A stretch of DNA of 64,000 bases from the NCBI GenBank assembly GCA_036785705.1, contig JAWUZG010000056.1:13068501-13132500 (forward strand), written 5' to 3'. Source of the DNA: Acanthornis magna. Its lineage: Eukaryota; Chordata; Aves; Passeriformes; Acanthizidae. The notes under the pieces are model-generated. The model did no database searches, was not told the DNA's origin, and saw nothing but the letters and a program-made list of their open reading frames with translations. The stretch's first letter is position 1. Every line of letters begins with the position of its first letter. Shown one piece after another: positions 46,646 to 60,600 of the stretch. Both the position numbers and the translations under genes were made by a program.

Positions 46646-49032
46646 AAACTACTGGGTCTGAACAAAGTTATTTGCAGGCTGGGTTGGCAAAATGCTGATC
46701 TACATATCACTTATCACTACTGGGGGCTGGCATCCTGCCTCTCCTAACGAAGCTCCAGTGCATCACTCCCTGTGTAGGTACCAGAAACAAACTCATAAAG
46801 GTCTGGGGAGAAGCACCTTCCTTTCACAGACAAATTCCAGTGTTTGTCACCAAATTAAGAGAAACAACCTAAAATAACTACCTAATAAATAGTGGTGTGC
46901 CACATCTTCATAACATTTTATGAGCAGTAATTATTGATCCATTAAAATAACACGTGAGTCTCTTGTTTTTCCGCAACATGTGAGAGCAGCATCCACCTTG
47001 AATATTAATGGATGAATCATTTAAACAGTTTACAGCTCCAGTTCAGATAAACAATTAAGTGCAATCCATGTCTTGTTAGAGTAAATGGAATATTTGGGGA
47101 AGAAAGAAAGCCAGTATTTACAGCCATGACTAGGATGCAATCAGGGTTATGGGAATAAGAAGAGGAAAAAAGTGTTTTGGGAGCTTTCTGAGTCAATCTG
47201 GATCCTCAGCATCCTAATCAATTAGGTGAGAGACGGTCATCATCCACAAGGAGAATCATGGTTCTCATCCATTTGGTTGTTCCCCCCTCACACCACTGTC
47301 CTGGACCCTTCACTATTTCCAGTTACAGATCAGAGTCTGACCATCAGCATCCCTGGCATGATTATTCCAGTTGCACCAGCACAAGGCGGCCAGAGGACAT
47401 CTACCCCGAGGCAGCTCCCATGCGTGACAAGCAGAGGAGATGTCCAGAAGGCACAGGAGTCAGGGACATTCTAAGAACTGAGAGCCAGAGAAGTCCCAGG
47501 GGAGTGAACCCAGAAGAGAAAGCACCATCTCTAAATATCTGAGACCATTTTGCTGTCAGCCACCACATAGATGAAGCTATGATGATAAAATCTAGGGCAT
47601 CCCACTCTGGAACCCTTTATTGCTGTCCCAGGTTATGGGCACTTCAAGCACATGCCAGAAGGAAAACCACTCAGACTGGGGACACAAATCCTGCATTTCC
47701 AAGAAGTCCAGCCCCAGCCCTTTATCTGGACAGAGCAGCTTGAATCATCACTGTATTCCACAGCCCTACAAAAATTCAGCCAAAAGATAAAGTGCTCTGC
47801 TATAACATAAAGGCACAGGCAGCAGTGAGCTGTGCCGGGAAAGCTTGGGGACAGACTCCCAGCTCAGAGGATGGGATTAGCAAGGGCTGGAATTGCTTTT
47901 ACAGCCTGGCTTCTGGAGTTAACCCTGTAGTGTACATGGGTCTGCAGCTCCTCAGCAGCTCTGAATGAGCAGTGCAAGGCTGGAGGCAGCTCTGGGGATG
48001 GTGAACCAGCTTGTGAAACTCCTGCTATGGGCAGTGAGGAGGCAGGAAATGCCAGCTGGGGTTTTCCCAAGGTAAAGTGTTTGCCCAGCTGTCTGGTCAC
48101 AATATTCTTTCTAATCCAAACAAGATTGTAAAGTGTCTCCCACTAAAAGCTGCCTAAACAACTAAGGAATGGACCTTTATGCACACACACAGATTTGTCC
48201 AACAAACCCTTTTCCAGACACAATAAAACTTGTAAAGATTTATTTAATGTGTTTTCTCTCACCGTCCCTTGCATACAAGCCAGGTGTGGCATTTCAGAAT
48301 TCAAGTTCCTTGTGCCTCTACCACAGTTATTAAAAATATTTCATTAATTTCATACTGTTATAATGGCTAGGTCTTCAACGTTCTGTGCAATTGCTCCCAC
48401 CTGTTGAGAGGAATATTGGGACATCTGTGTTCTCATATGTGCTGTGCCAGTTCCCAACAAATCTCTCTGCATCCACACAAGGAGATGAAAACTGATTCAA
48501 TGAGGGTTCTGGGTTATTCATTAATGGGAGGGATGTTTTTCTGACAGTGAGCAGCTTGCAATAGCCATAGACCGTGAGTTCAGACTTAGCAAATATTTTT
48601 ATAGGGAGGAAACCTTCCAAATGAGAGCAGTTCCATTAAACACAGAGCAAACACTGAAGGAAGATAATTTCTTTAAAATATTTATATTTGCTGTGGTGGC
48701 CATTTCTAAGAGAATTGTAAGATAAAACATTGAAATAATTTGATTCAAGTGTTACTGGATCAAAATTTCTCCCCTGGTGTCCAATATTTACCAAAACCAT
48801 CTAAGATCTAACTCGTGCACTTTAATGGGATTAAAGTGGCAGCAACATGTGTCAGATTTCCATGTGCTCTGGATAGGTACTGGACAAACAGAAATTTTAA
48901 CTCCTTATCTCCAGCTCACTGATTTCCAGAAGGCAAAATATATAGCTGAAAAATAAACAAAAAAAAACATACCCAGAAATTTAATTTGTTCTTATATAAG
49001 AGAAAATAACTTCTTGTCTCTGCCATTTTCAG
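46646..49032. other. Unique non-coding DNA, candidate conserved patch at 46890-47130
   Basis: The patch 46890-47130 has no repeats and is rich in motifs such as AATTATTGATC, AATATTAATGGATGAATCAT and ACAATTAAGTG, which are common in conserved enhancers. Conservation cannot be tested here. Elsewhere in the segment the frames are short and unrecognised. Confidence 0.35.
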
Positions 49033-49268
49033 GGATATCACCTGGAAAACATCCACTCCTGATTGGCTTTGTTAGGACCAGTGAAGCCATCTGCTCTATG
49101 AAGCAGTTTCGGACTGGTCTTGGGTGCTGCCCTAGCCTTCTTCAATCAAGGAGGGAGGAAACCAGCTCACCCCACAGTGCTTGTGAGGGCATCTGTAATC
49201 ACCTGAGAGCTGTGATCTGTGAAGAACCAGCAGGCAAGGAGGGTGCCAGGGCAGAGCAGAGAGGATAG
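49033..49268 (+). other. Candidate exon with splice-like edges (possible lncRNA exon)
   Basis: A good acceptor (ACTTCTTGTCTCTGCCATTTTCAG, preceded by a branch-point-like AATAAC) ends at 49032, and a near-consensus donor (ATAG/GTGAGTAG) starts at 49269. The 236 bases between contain a frame that starts before the acceptor and stops (TAG) at the donor, and it has no recognised domain. The size is normal for an internal exon. This is the best splice-flanked segment I found, but pairs of this quality are expected by chance in a window this long. Confidence 0.2.
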
Positions 49269-52200
49269 GTGAGTAGCTCCTCTTTATTTTAGGGATGTTT
49301 TCCAACAAATGGTGCTGTCTTGGATATTTTCTCTTGGTATCAGTGGGGGAACTACTTGCCCCCTATCTGGTTTTGTGCCTTAACCTAGACTGAGGAAAGG
49401 CTAAAAGAGTAAAAGAAGGATTATTCTCAGCTCGGGGTAGTGCCTGTCCTGGGCTAATTTGGGGACAGCAGTGGTCACTGTGTAGCTGAGCGTTTGTGTG
49501 CAGTTACTGGGTGAGCACTGGTGCTGCTGGAGGGCCCTGCTTTCCATTGAAGCTGCAAGGTCAGAGGGTTGGACAGATTACTTCTCCTCTCCCCACAACT
49601 AAAAGGGGGCAGGAATGCTGCCAATACCAAAAAGTGTTTTAACAGTGCCCGTTTAGGATCCTTTCCCCTCTTTCCAGGCTATTTTATTTCTTGAACTCAT
49701 TTTGCTGTGTTTTGACATTTTCATTGGAAAGCATCCCTCCTGCAGAGAACAAAATCAGTGTTTAATGCATGCCCTAATGGAACAACTCAGTCCCTCACTC
49801 TGGACATTCCTTCCCTATAACCCATTGGTCACGGCCAGGGTGAAAACCATGTTTTCCCTCTACTTCTGTTGTCCCCAGTAATAAACCATAGAAGATGTAT
49901 TACCAGATCAAATGATGGCCTGCTGTGAAACTTCAGACCCTGGCTATTGATTTGTGTGTGCTGCCTGCCTGTGTTAACAAGCCCAGGCCAGAGAGAGTGA
50001 TGTGCTCAGTCCCCCCGATGCTGCTGGGTGCAGCTTGCCCTGGGTAAATTAGACCAAAGCAGCTCCAGGGAATGGATGTTTTCAGACTGGAGACCTAGGG
50101 ATTGGGAAGGGGATTTTTGTGCTGCTCTGGGTTGTTGTGCTAGGGGGGTAGAAGTTTGGTGAAGCCATTTTGACTGTCACTACTTTCTTGTGCTTCCTGT
50201 GAGTAGGAATGAGCCATGACCTGGTGCTAGGGCTGTGTTTTTGCTGTCTCCCCCTGTACCATAATTCTCTAAAGAACTGGGATCAGATCTCTTGTCCATA
50301 ATGTGTGCCTGGTGCTACAAGGCAATGCAAAAATGCCTCTTTCCATTCCCTTTTGGCCTCCCTGCCTTCCTAGCACCAAAGCCTGCAGGCCTGCTGAACT
50401 TTGCCTGTGTTCTTCAGTGTGAGAAAGCTCTTTTAGATTTCTTTATGTAAGCCCTCATATCTCTTTTGACTTGTCAGGAATAATTAAGAAAAATGAGAAT
50501 ATGAGAGTTGGCAAAAGAGATAAATCAGTGTAATGGGAAATACCTAATTTGAGGGAAAAGCAGAGACCTTTGCCCAAGTTATTTATATGCTGTAGCTCTT
50601 GAGCATCAATATTTCTTTCCTCTTAAGGTGTTGCACTTCCCTGAGGACAGAGACAGGAAGGCAGGATCCTCCTGGGGCTGGCTGGTAACTGATGTGCTGT
50701 CTTCTTTCTGGGCACTTGAGATGGAGGAGATAGGAAATAGATGTTTCTATGTTAAATCTAGGCTTGACCAACTTCTCCACTGTGTGGATCATTCCTATTA
50801 TCCCCTTGGAGATTCGCTTGCTCCCCAAGACTGAGTCTTCAGCCCTTAAAGAGGTGACCCTGACAGAGAAGAGCAGATCTGTGCTTTGCTTGCCCTACAT
50901 GTGGAGCTGACACACAGGAGTGCCAAAATAATCAGCTGTGTTTCACATCGGGAAAAGCGACCCCATTTTCCCTCCTGAATAATGAAGTCTAGAGGAAGAA
51001 TGGTGTAACACAGGTTTACTGCTGTTCTGCAGAGCACCTTGTTAGCCTGCTGTTCAATGGCCCTGCTGCCCCTAGACCAGGAAAATCCTGGATTTATTCT
51101 GCTGAAGACATGCTGCCCTCAGAATTATCACCTGGGGTGGTTGATCTCCTGACAAGAGCCGAGAGTTCTGTTCCATGTGTGCAATTTCCACTGGTGTTGG
51201 GGACTCTTGAGAGAGCACTGAGGAGGTGTATGGCATCAGATTTTTTTCGCTTAGCCTTTTTCTCTCCCTTTCTCAGAAAATTAGATTTTGGCAGTGTACA
51301 TTTGTTGCAGTGAGCTCTTTTAAGGCATGTGCTGCTCTATCCTTACACCAGGTATAATAGCAAAGGGAAAGATGGGCCAGCGAGAGAGGATTTATTTGTG
51401 CATGCAAGGTGGCTGTGACAATAGAGAGTATTGACAAAGATTTTATCTGAGCAATTGTCCAAGTCTTGTACAAACAGATCTATCCATCTCTGCAGCACCA
51501 GGCAGCTCACTTTGTGTTGTCTGGGGAGGGGTTTAAATCAAACACAAAGCAGAATAAGGCTGAGACCATCGTGAGTTACACATCTCTGAAGAGGGCTTTG
51601 CTTTTTGCTGCTCAGATTCCTACAGAATAAGTATTTAAAAGCTGTGTGTCCCTTGAGAATATAAGAAAGTGCAGTAAAACGAGAAAATAAGGTAGAATTG
51701 CTGCTTCTGGGGGGTAAAATCCACATTATTTTAAGGTTTTCTGGGAGAATATCTCAGCTTGGTAAGTAACTGCAAACTGAGAAAAAGGCAGCATGAATTA
51801 AGATCCAAGTTCAGACCTTGCTGCTGGATGGACTAGAGGAAGTTCCAGTTGCCTGCAGCACCACATTGATGTACTATTTCTGATTGAGGTGGCTCTTACA
51901 GAGCTCTGGCCATTTGCAGTGCCCTGGTCCAGAGGTGCCCTTAGGTGCAAAGAGGTCTAGAGGGAAAAAAGCAACTGCCTTGAATCATGCACCTCACCAT
52001 TTTACCACCAGCACAAGTTGTTCCATTTTCTCCCCCCTTATTTTAGCAAAGGTTTAATATTTTTCAAAGGGAGCACGACATTAATTCCCTATTCCAGTGG
52101 CTGCTGGTGCCTAAGTGCTTTACCTGGTCCTGAGTGCCTAAATCCAATATAGATGTCTCTATGCCTTAGCTCTGCCTCCATCCTTTTCTCAGATTGGCCT

Positions 52201-55200
52201 GACTGCTTATTTTGTTCTCCTTCCCTTAACAATTGCCCACCCATCTGAGCTGTAATCTTTTGTCTTACTGCAAAGGTGTGGAGAGAGATAAAACAAAAGC
52301 ACTCTAGTGAGACACAGAAAAGCCTGGCTGTGAGCAAGGGTCTGTTCTGTGTTTGCAATGTATCTATCAGCCATGCTTGGCAGACCAAGAAAATCAGTCT
52401 CTGGCCCGTATAAATATGAATGATGCAAAAGGAGGATTAGATGCAATAAAATAGCCTGGTTTTTTTTCTCCTGCCTTGTTTACTTGCTTTTGTTGCTATT
52501 AATAAGTATCTTGTGCAGTGGATTGAAGTGTTGCGATTGCTCTACAAAAGTACATAAACAGGTTTAAATAAAACTAAGGGCTGTTTACCCTAAATTCTAA
52601 TTTGCTTTGGCCTTTGGCTAAAGGAACATATTTATGATGCGATGACAGTGTGGGTATGCATTGGTTATGCTACCCAGACATGAAAATAAACATGAGCAGA
52701 GGTTTAGGATGACTTGATGCTGCATCTGAGCAGGGCTCTGCTATGGAAAAGTGCAGCCATCACCTTTCCCTACCAGCTCTCAGCATCACCCTCCCCCTGC
52801 TTCTCTTTCATCCACTCAGGGCAAATTAGATCAAGAAACTGATCTCCTGGAAGACTTCTTTCATTTTTTTTCCTTCCTCCTCCTGTCAGATCAGCTTGCT
52901 GAACTGCCTCTGACTCAGGGGCTGCATGCCCTGCAATGCTGAAGAGCCTTTAGAGGAGCAGCTCTGCCTCACCCAGCCTAATGCTCTGCTGCAGGGTGGA
53001 AAGGGTGCTGAGACTCGTGGAATATCCTGAGCTGGAGCAGGTTCCTCACCAGTAAACACCAGCCAGGGAAGGAGCAGGTTGGCTTCTCTGGAGCTACCTG
53101 GGGCAGTGTGGTGAGACTTGGATGGGGTGCAGGGATGTGTTTGGAGGGAAACACAGATTCCTCTTCCTCCCAACATTTAGCACTCGCCTTCCCCCAGGGA
53201 ATCTGATGCCCCACGCACTAACAAATACACTTTATTAGTACAGAATTCCATGCTGGAATTGATGCATCTCCTCGGGAGCCTCATTTTGCAGCATGAAGGA
53301 ACTCAAAGCATGAGCTCAGTAAGTCCCCATGCTGGGGGAGTGGGAGCCATCAGTGCCATGGAGAGGGAAAAGCAGGACAAGGTGACTGCAAAATTATCCC
53401 TGGCCACAAGAGGGTGGCCTAAGGTGGCACTTATTCTGACAAGTATCATATTTTGAGGCTGGAAAATGCTCTGTTTATATGCATTTTTCTAATTCCAGCC
53501 AGAAGCACAAGTGCTGGAATATAAGAAAAACTGATTTCGCTGTGATTTTCCTGCTGTGGCCTGCAGATCAAAGGAGTTTAGATATGCAGAACTTGTCCAA
53601 GTAAACTAAGCTTTCAAACTTTGTTGGTGCTTATCAGCAGGATGTTAACACCAGCAGGAATGAAGGATGCTCAAAATCCTAAACAGTTGTTGAGCTGTTC
53701 TTAACCTCCAGCTGAGTAACAGTGCCTAAGAAGCTGCATTTGTGATATGCAGAGCTCCAGAAATTGGGATGTTTTTTTACTTCCACCTCTGGAAAAAAGG
53801 AAGCATAATAGAGTAGTTTACTTTCTCTTCTTTGTCCCCAGTGAATTAAACTTCTTCAAAACACTTCTGTCTTCTCCTCTGTCTGTATTTGGCTATTACC
53901 TTTCTTACCTTACTTTTCAGACCTCACAAGATAAATCATCTTTTCGTGACAAAGCAGTGAGATTTTGTACACTTCTCCTAGCTGGTACAGGCATAACTGT
54001 AATTAGAGATTACTTGTTTTTGCACTGAAACAGGGGCTGAAAAAAAACCTTTTAATGGTTTTTTTTTTTCCAAGATAACTGACGTCAATCACATCATTAC
54101 CATGGGCTTTGCTACCTGTTCCACAGCATCAAGCTGCAAAGAACATCCTGTTGTCCCAAGGGTTTTTGTGATGGATTGGTTGAGTAGAAATGAGGGGAGG
54201 GGGTTGCTGCATTTTGTATTGAAGTGGCACTTTTTTGTTTATGTTTATCCTGGGTTCTGTTCTTATGATGAACAGTTATTACAGCTGATGGGAAAATCTG
54301 CAGAGATGAAGTTCAGCAGCAGGCAGCCTGAAGGTGAGGTGGTTCTGCAGAGAAGGGAGCTCTAGGTGCCTGGAATTCTTGCCTCAAAGGGGCTGCAGCA
54401 GGAGCCAAGAGGTGGTGTGGGATGTTTAAGGGTTTAAGATGTTTAAGGATATCAGTCCTGGGGGGGAAATGGAGTCAGGTGGCCACGGATCTGAGCCCTC
54501 GGTAAAAGACAAACGGGAAGTGCTCGTGGCTGGGAAGGGAGTTGTGAAGAAAAACTAACAGGTCAAAAAGGGTTCAAATGTGAGCTTTGAGGGCTTCATG
54601 GAGGATTCAAGTTCAAGTCAAGCAGCTTCACCTTACAAAGCTTCTGAGGCTGATTATGCTCATAATAGCACTTGGCTGTTTCACAAAGCAGTCAAGGCAG
54701 ATGTTCAGGCCCAGGAACACAGATTTTTCCTGTAGGGGGTTAATTTACCTTCTTATTGCTTTATTTTTTCCTTTGCTAGAAAGGTGTTTTGATTTGCAAA
54801 GCAGAAAAGCCATCACATGCTATTGAAGGAGACAGTTCTAGAGAGTGGAGGCTTCACAAAACTGCTCCCCACAAGCAGCTGCAGCCTGCCTGGGATTTCC
54901 ATGCCTGTCTGGAGGTTAGTGGAGCTCTGATGAAAAGAAGCTAAAGAGAACCTGGGCAGCCATTGTATCAGGGAACTGAGCATAGATGCCTAAAGCAGAA
55001 TGGGTTCTGTTTCTAATTTCCCCCTTCAGTGCCTAATGATTACTAATGGAGAGGTATTCCCTTGGAGCCTGGGTTGGGAGCACCTTCCCTGCATCCTGCT
55101 GGGTTTTTTTTTTCTGTCTGAGTTGAGCTCTGTGTTACTTCAGCTGCAGCCAAGCTTTGCAAGCCAAACACTCTCATTAGTATGGGTAATGTTAATGAGG

Positions 55201-57550
55201 AAGATTCCTCCACTTTTCTTTGTTCATGGAGGAAAGTGAGACAATGTCATAAGAACAAAAAAAAAGGCAAGAATTACCAAAATTATTTACCCATTGCCCA
55301 TTTTGCTTTTTTGTCTGGGTATCATCCATCACTGCTGCTGTTCTTGTATTCAAATGTGTGCTCATGCCTTACACCTCTATTTCAAAGAAACAAATTCAAA
55401 CCAGATATATGGTGATTGCTCTGATTTTCATTGGTTTTGTGTGCTTGTATCAACTGTGAATTCATGTTGGGAGAAGTGGAGTTTTTACTCAAAGGGGTAT
55501 TAAATACCTCCATGCTTCAACTACTGAGTTTTTTTCAGGCATCTTTTTAAAATTATTGCCATTATCTCATTAATTTTATTCATATTCCACATAATTAGCT
55601 TTTCCTATCCTATTAGTGAATATATAACAGCAAGAAAAAAATGATGAGATGACAAAAATAAGCCAGTGCCCAGCTGTCTCTTCTTCTCCAGCACAAAAGA
55701 TCCTGCCTTTTTAAGTAAAGCTTCTGTTTGTCTGTAAGCGAACCTGCTACAGGACTACAATAATGGACTCTTTCAAGGGAAAACAATAAACACGGTATCA
55801 GCTGACAGATGCTGTCCTTCCTGCCTGCAGTGTCATATCCATTATTCAATAAGATGGACACGATGTTCAGGAGAGTGGGAGCGATGAGGTGTAACTGTAC
55901 CTTTCTGCACCAGGAGGAACCTCCAAAGAGATTAATGGAGGAGGAAGGAGGGGAAGATTTTCCTTTAGATTTCTGGTGTCTTATGACTGCAGCTTTTGGT
56001 CTGCAGGCAGGACTCTGGAGGAGTCCTACAGGATGAAGACTGAGATGCACAAAGCTGCCAGTAAGTTGGGTTTTTTTCACCGCTTTGGCAGCAAATGTGT
56101 TTTCTTTCTTAGTACTACCTTTTTCAATTTTTTTCTGCAGAAGTGAGGTCAAGTCATGTTCAGCTCAAACCAGAATGGTTCTTGATACTATTGACAAGCA
56201 AGAGGCACAGGGATAAATGTGTTGTTACTTGTTAGAGTTGAAGAAATCACCTTGGAGCAGCTCCATGCTGGAGGTATGGACTGAGGAGATGGATCAGCAA
56301 ACGTGACTCACATAAACATCAGCTGTTCTGGTACAGTGGGGATTTCTTAGTACTGACTAGAAAGTCATGGAAAAAATGCATTTTGGAAGCCAGCATGCAT
56401 ATGAAATGAGAATATGTGTGTTCTGAAGTTGGTCTTAATAGTTAATGAGTGGTGCAGGGACAATCAGAACTGGCAGAGTGCTTTTGAGTAAAGAAGATGC
56501 ATTTCTTAGCTGTGCTTCTCTAAACTAGTTGAAATTTGGGAGGTTTCTAGGTTCTGGGAAGTAGATCTAAGTCTCTTCTCTAGGAATTGATCTGATACCA
56601 GTGGTTTTTTCCAAGCAGACTTCCAAAGTAGCTGCTAATAAATTCTGTGAGCAGGTGTAAAGTAGCTCTGAGATCTGAAAGATGATGATGCCTCACGTGA
56701 GAGACCAAACATAGCAGGTAGTCCATATGTCTAGACTGGAACAAGAAATACATATCCCAAACCCCTTGGTTCATGCAGGTCAGATCTATTTCAGAAGCAG
56801 CCTTTGTGCCTGGCTACTGGGATATAAAGCTGATCTGGCTCCCTGCCAGCAGAAAACAATCCCCAACCACCCCTGGCTCTCTTATCACAAGGCAACATAC
56901 TCCAGGCATGCTGACTTCCTCTGATCTGGCCGTAGGTGCTCAACTGTCAGCAATTAGTCTGCCTGAATCTCATTTCTTGGGTATTACAGTTCTAAGGAAA
57001 GGGCCAATGCCTGATTCTTAAGAGGGCAAGGGGTTAACATGCTTAATAAAAATACTGACACTATAAAAAGCTGTATCCTTATCTCTGAAAGCAACGTATT
57101 CTATTACCCTGGAAATGACTGATTGGCCCTAATGAAGCTCCATGGGGAGAACATACAGCAATATGGCTGGCTCTGGTTACCTTAGCAACTCTCTCCTTGA
57201 GAATTCAGAGGCTAAATTTATATAAAATTGGAGATCTAAAAACACCTGACAATATTCCAACAGAGAAAAGTATTACCCACTGAAATTAACCTTGATTAAG
57301 AAGGATGATGTTGCTCTAATTGACACGGTGTGTTCCTCCAGCAAAAGGGCTCTGAATGCTTATTGTTGTCATGAGTCAGGGAAAGCAACAGGCAGCTCTG
57401 AAGGGCCCCAAAGGAGCATCCAGGAGAAAACAGTGGGGAAGTTGTGGAGTGAAAATCAGCAGGGTGGGGAGTAGCTGGCTCCAAGTTATGTGCAAGTGTC
57501 CAGCTGTGAGTGCCTTTAGTGCTTGCAGTCCTTTGTCACTGTTTGTATAC
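49269..57550. other. Unique non-coding DNA, no gene seen
   Basis: The longest frame is 179 codons on the minus strand (55613-56152). It ends in a hydrophobic stretch but has no recognised family. A TTTCCCCCTTCAG acceptor-like site near 55028 and CTTCTTTGTCCCCAG near 53841 lack matching donors at normal distance. No transposon is recognised in these 8 kb. Confidence 0.55.
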
Positions 57551-57602
57551 AACCATTTAGATTGGAAAAGACCCTTCAGATCAAGCCCAGCTGTGAACTT
57601 CC
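57551..57602 (-). mobile_element. CR1 LINE 3' end, antisense, very short
   Basis: AACCATTTAGATTGGAAAAG followed by ACCCTTCAGATCAAGCCCAG matches the reverse complement of a CR1 end, usually ATCATTTAGGTTGGAAAAGACC..AAGATCATC. Only about 50 bases are recognisable. What follows (57603 on) does not match, so the piece is either extremely truncated or decayed. Confidence 0.6.
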
Positions 57603-60600
57603 TATGACTTCTAGGATTGTTCTTTAGGTTAGAAACTCTCCAGCTCTCAGGCAAGGTCTCCTGCTCTGCCTTGTGAAGCACTCCCAGGATCTCCACCTGG
57701 AGTAGAACTGAAGTTTGTCAGTAGTGAATTCATTATTATATATCAGTTAAGTCAACACACATATGACTGTATTACCAGGGTGCCTGGGCTTATTTGTATT
57801 TCCCTGGGTGTCAGTGCAGATAAAATCTTTTACATCAGCCCCAGTTATGCTGGATAATTTTGAGAGAGGGTTCAGAGAATAATGCTTTTAATTCTTTCAT
57901 CTTTACCTTTTTAGCACTTACAATTTGTGAGCAATTTAATGGTGCTGCTTGTTTTCTTTAATAATTTTAACGATAGTCTGGACTGACTTAGCTCTTAAGG
58001 ACTGAAATGGAGATTCTCTATGGACTCAGTGGGCAAAGTTAAAGTGGCAGGAGGAACCCTGAGCTCCCATAGCTGAAGCTCAAAGAGATGCTGCTGGCTG
58101 GGATGAGGGACTGAGCCACTCTGGGCTGTGAAAGCTGTGCTTAATTTTACTTGTGGAATTTGTTGCTGGGGGAGGTCAGCAGGCCAAATACTCCAGTTGG
58201 GTTTTAAATAGGGCTGGATAATTTCATGATGTCTAACAACATTTGCAGCTCTGCAAGGCAAGCTAACGAGGTTAATCAAATCTTATGCTTCAGGGAACTG
58301 CCTTGCCATGCAGGCCTGCTTCTGTGTAAACACTGCAAGATGGTGCATCATGGGTGTTTGACCAAAAATATCAGGAGTCTGCATCAGTGAGCCAGTTTTG
58401 TCCTGAGCTAGAAGGATGGAGGATTTGATCTGAGATGGAAAAATGGAATAACCCTCATTACTTCTCGCTTTATTGCTCCCTGAAATGCAGCTGCACTGGC
58501 CTATTATAAGAAATCAGAGCACATGTGCAGACACAAAACCTTGAGGAATTAGCAGTTACACTCCATTGCTGATGAGTGAAGATCTTGGTGATTCTAGTCC
58601 CTGTAGTACTTAATGCTAATGCTCTTAGGGCAATGCTTTCCCTCTGAAGTGTAGCTCCTGCTGGGTCAGGAGCTCAATAACAGGTTAGGAAATGGTGCTA
58701 GAAACTGAAAGCCTTGCACAGGTGAGGCAGGGCATGGCTGTGCAGTCTGTCCATTTCCTCCTCCCTCACTTAGTGAAACCTGAATAATTTCAGTCAGATG
58801 GCTTCTCTGTGAATCTTGCCAGTGACCCTGGCAGGCTCAGCTCAGCACAGGCAGTGGAGACTTTGGGGGTGTCACAGAGCTTGGGACTGTGAAAGTAGAG
58901 CAGAGCCTCTGCTGTGTTAATGTGGAGCATCATTTTGATGAGCACCCAAGTTGTTTCTGATTTAGTGATGAAATGAATGGAAGATCTCATCCTTTTATTC
59001 CTATTTTGATCATTCACAAAGGGATTATACTGGTATAAATCTATTGACTCGTTTAGGATTTATACTCTGAAAATTGGTGCTGGGGTTTGGCTGGCTGCTT
59101 TTGTTTTTCCTGCTACTTGGCTCCTGGATGTGATGCCTGTAATTGAGAGCTGAAAGCAAATGGAGTGAACTTGGCCACCAAACAGCTTCACTTCTGGTCT
59201 CTTTATTTACACAGCATTTTCACTGTCTTGAAAGGGGTCTGGAGGGAAAATATTCCTGGTTTGATTGTGGCATTAATCCAGGCTGAGCCAGGTGGGCTCT
59301 GGCTAAGTTTGGCTCTTCAGCTGTATCTAACAGGTCCAGAGCTGTGGGAGAGAGCAGAGCTGGAAGGCAGAACACATTTCTACATATTTGCTCGATGGTG
59401 TCCTTCCTTTGCCCTTGCTGTTTAAAGTCTCCTCAGTTACACTGAGCATTAGGCTGGAGTGTGTTAATGAAGGCTGAAAAAAGCTCAGAGTTTTCGTGGG
59501 CTTTCCAGTACTCTGACTGAAATATTTAAAGGCCTGAAAATCTGAAGCAATATCTTCTGGACTTCCCTAAATTGTCATTTCCTTAAAACTCACAACAAGC
59601 CAATATGTTTATAATTACAATATGTTTAAAAGGGGAAACAAAAGGAATTTAAAAAACTCTTCCCACATACAGGGAAAGTCTCTCTGAACTAAAACAAAAA
59701 GGGCTTCAGGTTTTGGGCAACAGATGTTTTCAGTGTATCACCATGATTAGCTCTTCACATATTCAATTATTGTTTAAACATAAAATAATAGATGTAATGT
59801 ATCTTCAATTCATGGAAATATAATTTGATTGTAGCTTCCTTTTTTGTTTTACAAATAATTGCATGATGATCAGGCAACAAAATTTTGTTGAGAATTACTT
59901 ATGGGAGAACATTCAATAAGAACTCCTCTCTGCATATTTATGCCATGCCTGGGAGCTTCTGGAGACAGCAGATGATGCTGAGCCCTGCTCAACTCAAGCC
60001 AACAGAGAAATACAATAACCCCATAAAATTACACTTTCATTGCGTGTGTATATATAAATATACATACATTTATATGGAGTACATAATTGTTGTTCAGGAT
60101 TGGGCTATATCATCCTTTCAAATTAACACTGTCTCCAGTGCTGATTCTCAAGTAGTTCTGTCCCAGAACTTGCTGGATAAGCATCTCAGCAGAGTATTGT
60201 CTGACAGTCAAGAATTTCTAATACTCTTGTGTCAGTACCAAAATACTCCTGAGAATAATATTACTCTTGAATGGAATAAGTTACAAAGGGCTCTGATATC
60301 TCAAAGGGAGGAAAAAACCCAAGCTCTAACTAGAGGTTAACTGATGATTAACCCACCTGATAGGAGGACTTGTTGCTAATCAGGACTGACAGAGGAAGGT
60401 GATGGTGTGTGTGACATCTTATGGCATTGCAGGGGGTGATGGTCCTCTGTCAACACCTCAGCTCAGAGCCAGAAGTCTGTCACAGGAATTTCAGAGGGAA
60501 ACTTTCTGGTTGTCTTTGAGCCAAACGCAGTATCCTCAGGCTTGGCCAACAATGGACTTAAGGATAGGTACACGGAATGGAATAAAGTTGTTATGGTGGT

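Noticed and set aside
55613..56152. 179-codon minus-strand frame
   Set aside because: No domain, and the translation looks random with a hydrophobic end. Its length is within chance expectation.
59885..60340. 151-codon plus-strand frame
   Set aside because: It translates through a TATA-rich microsatellite-like stretch and shows no domain.
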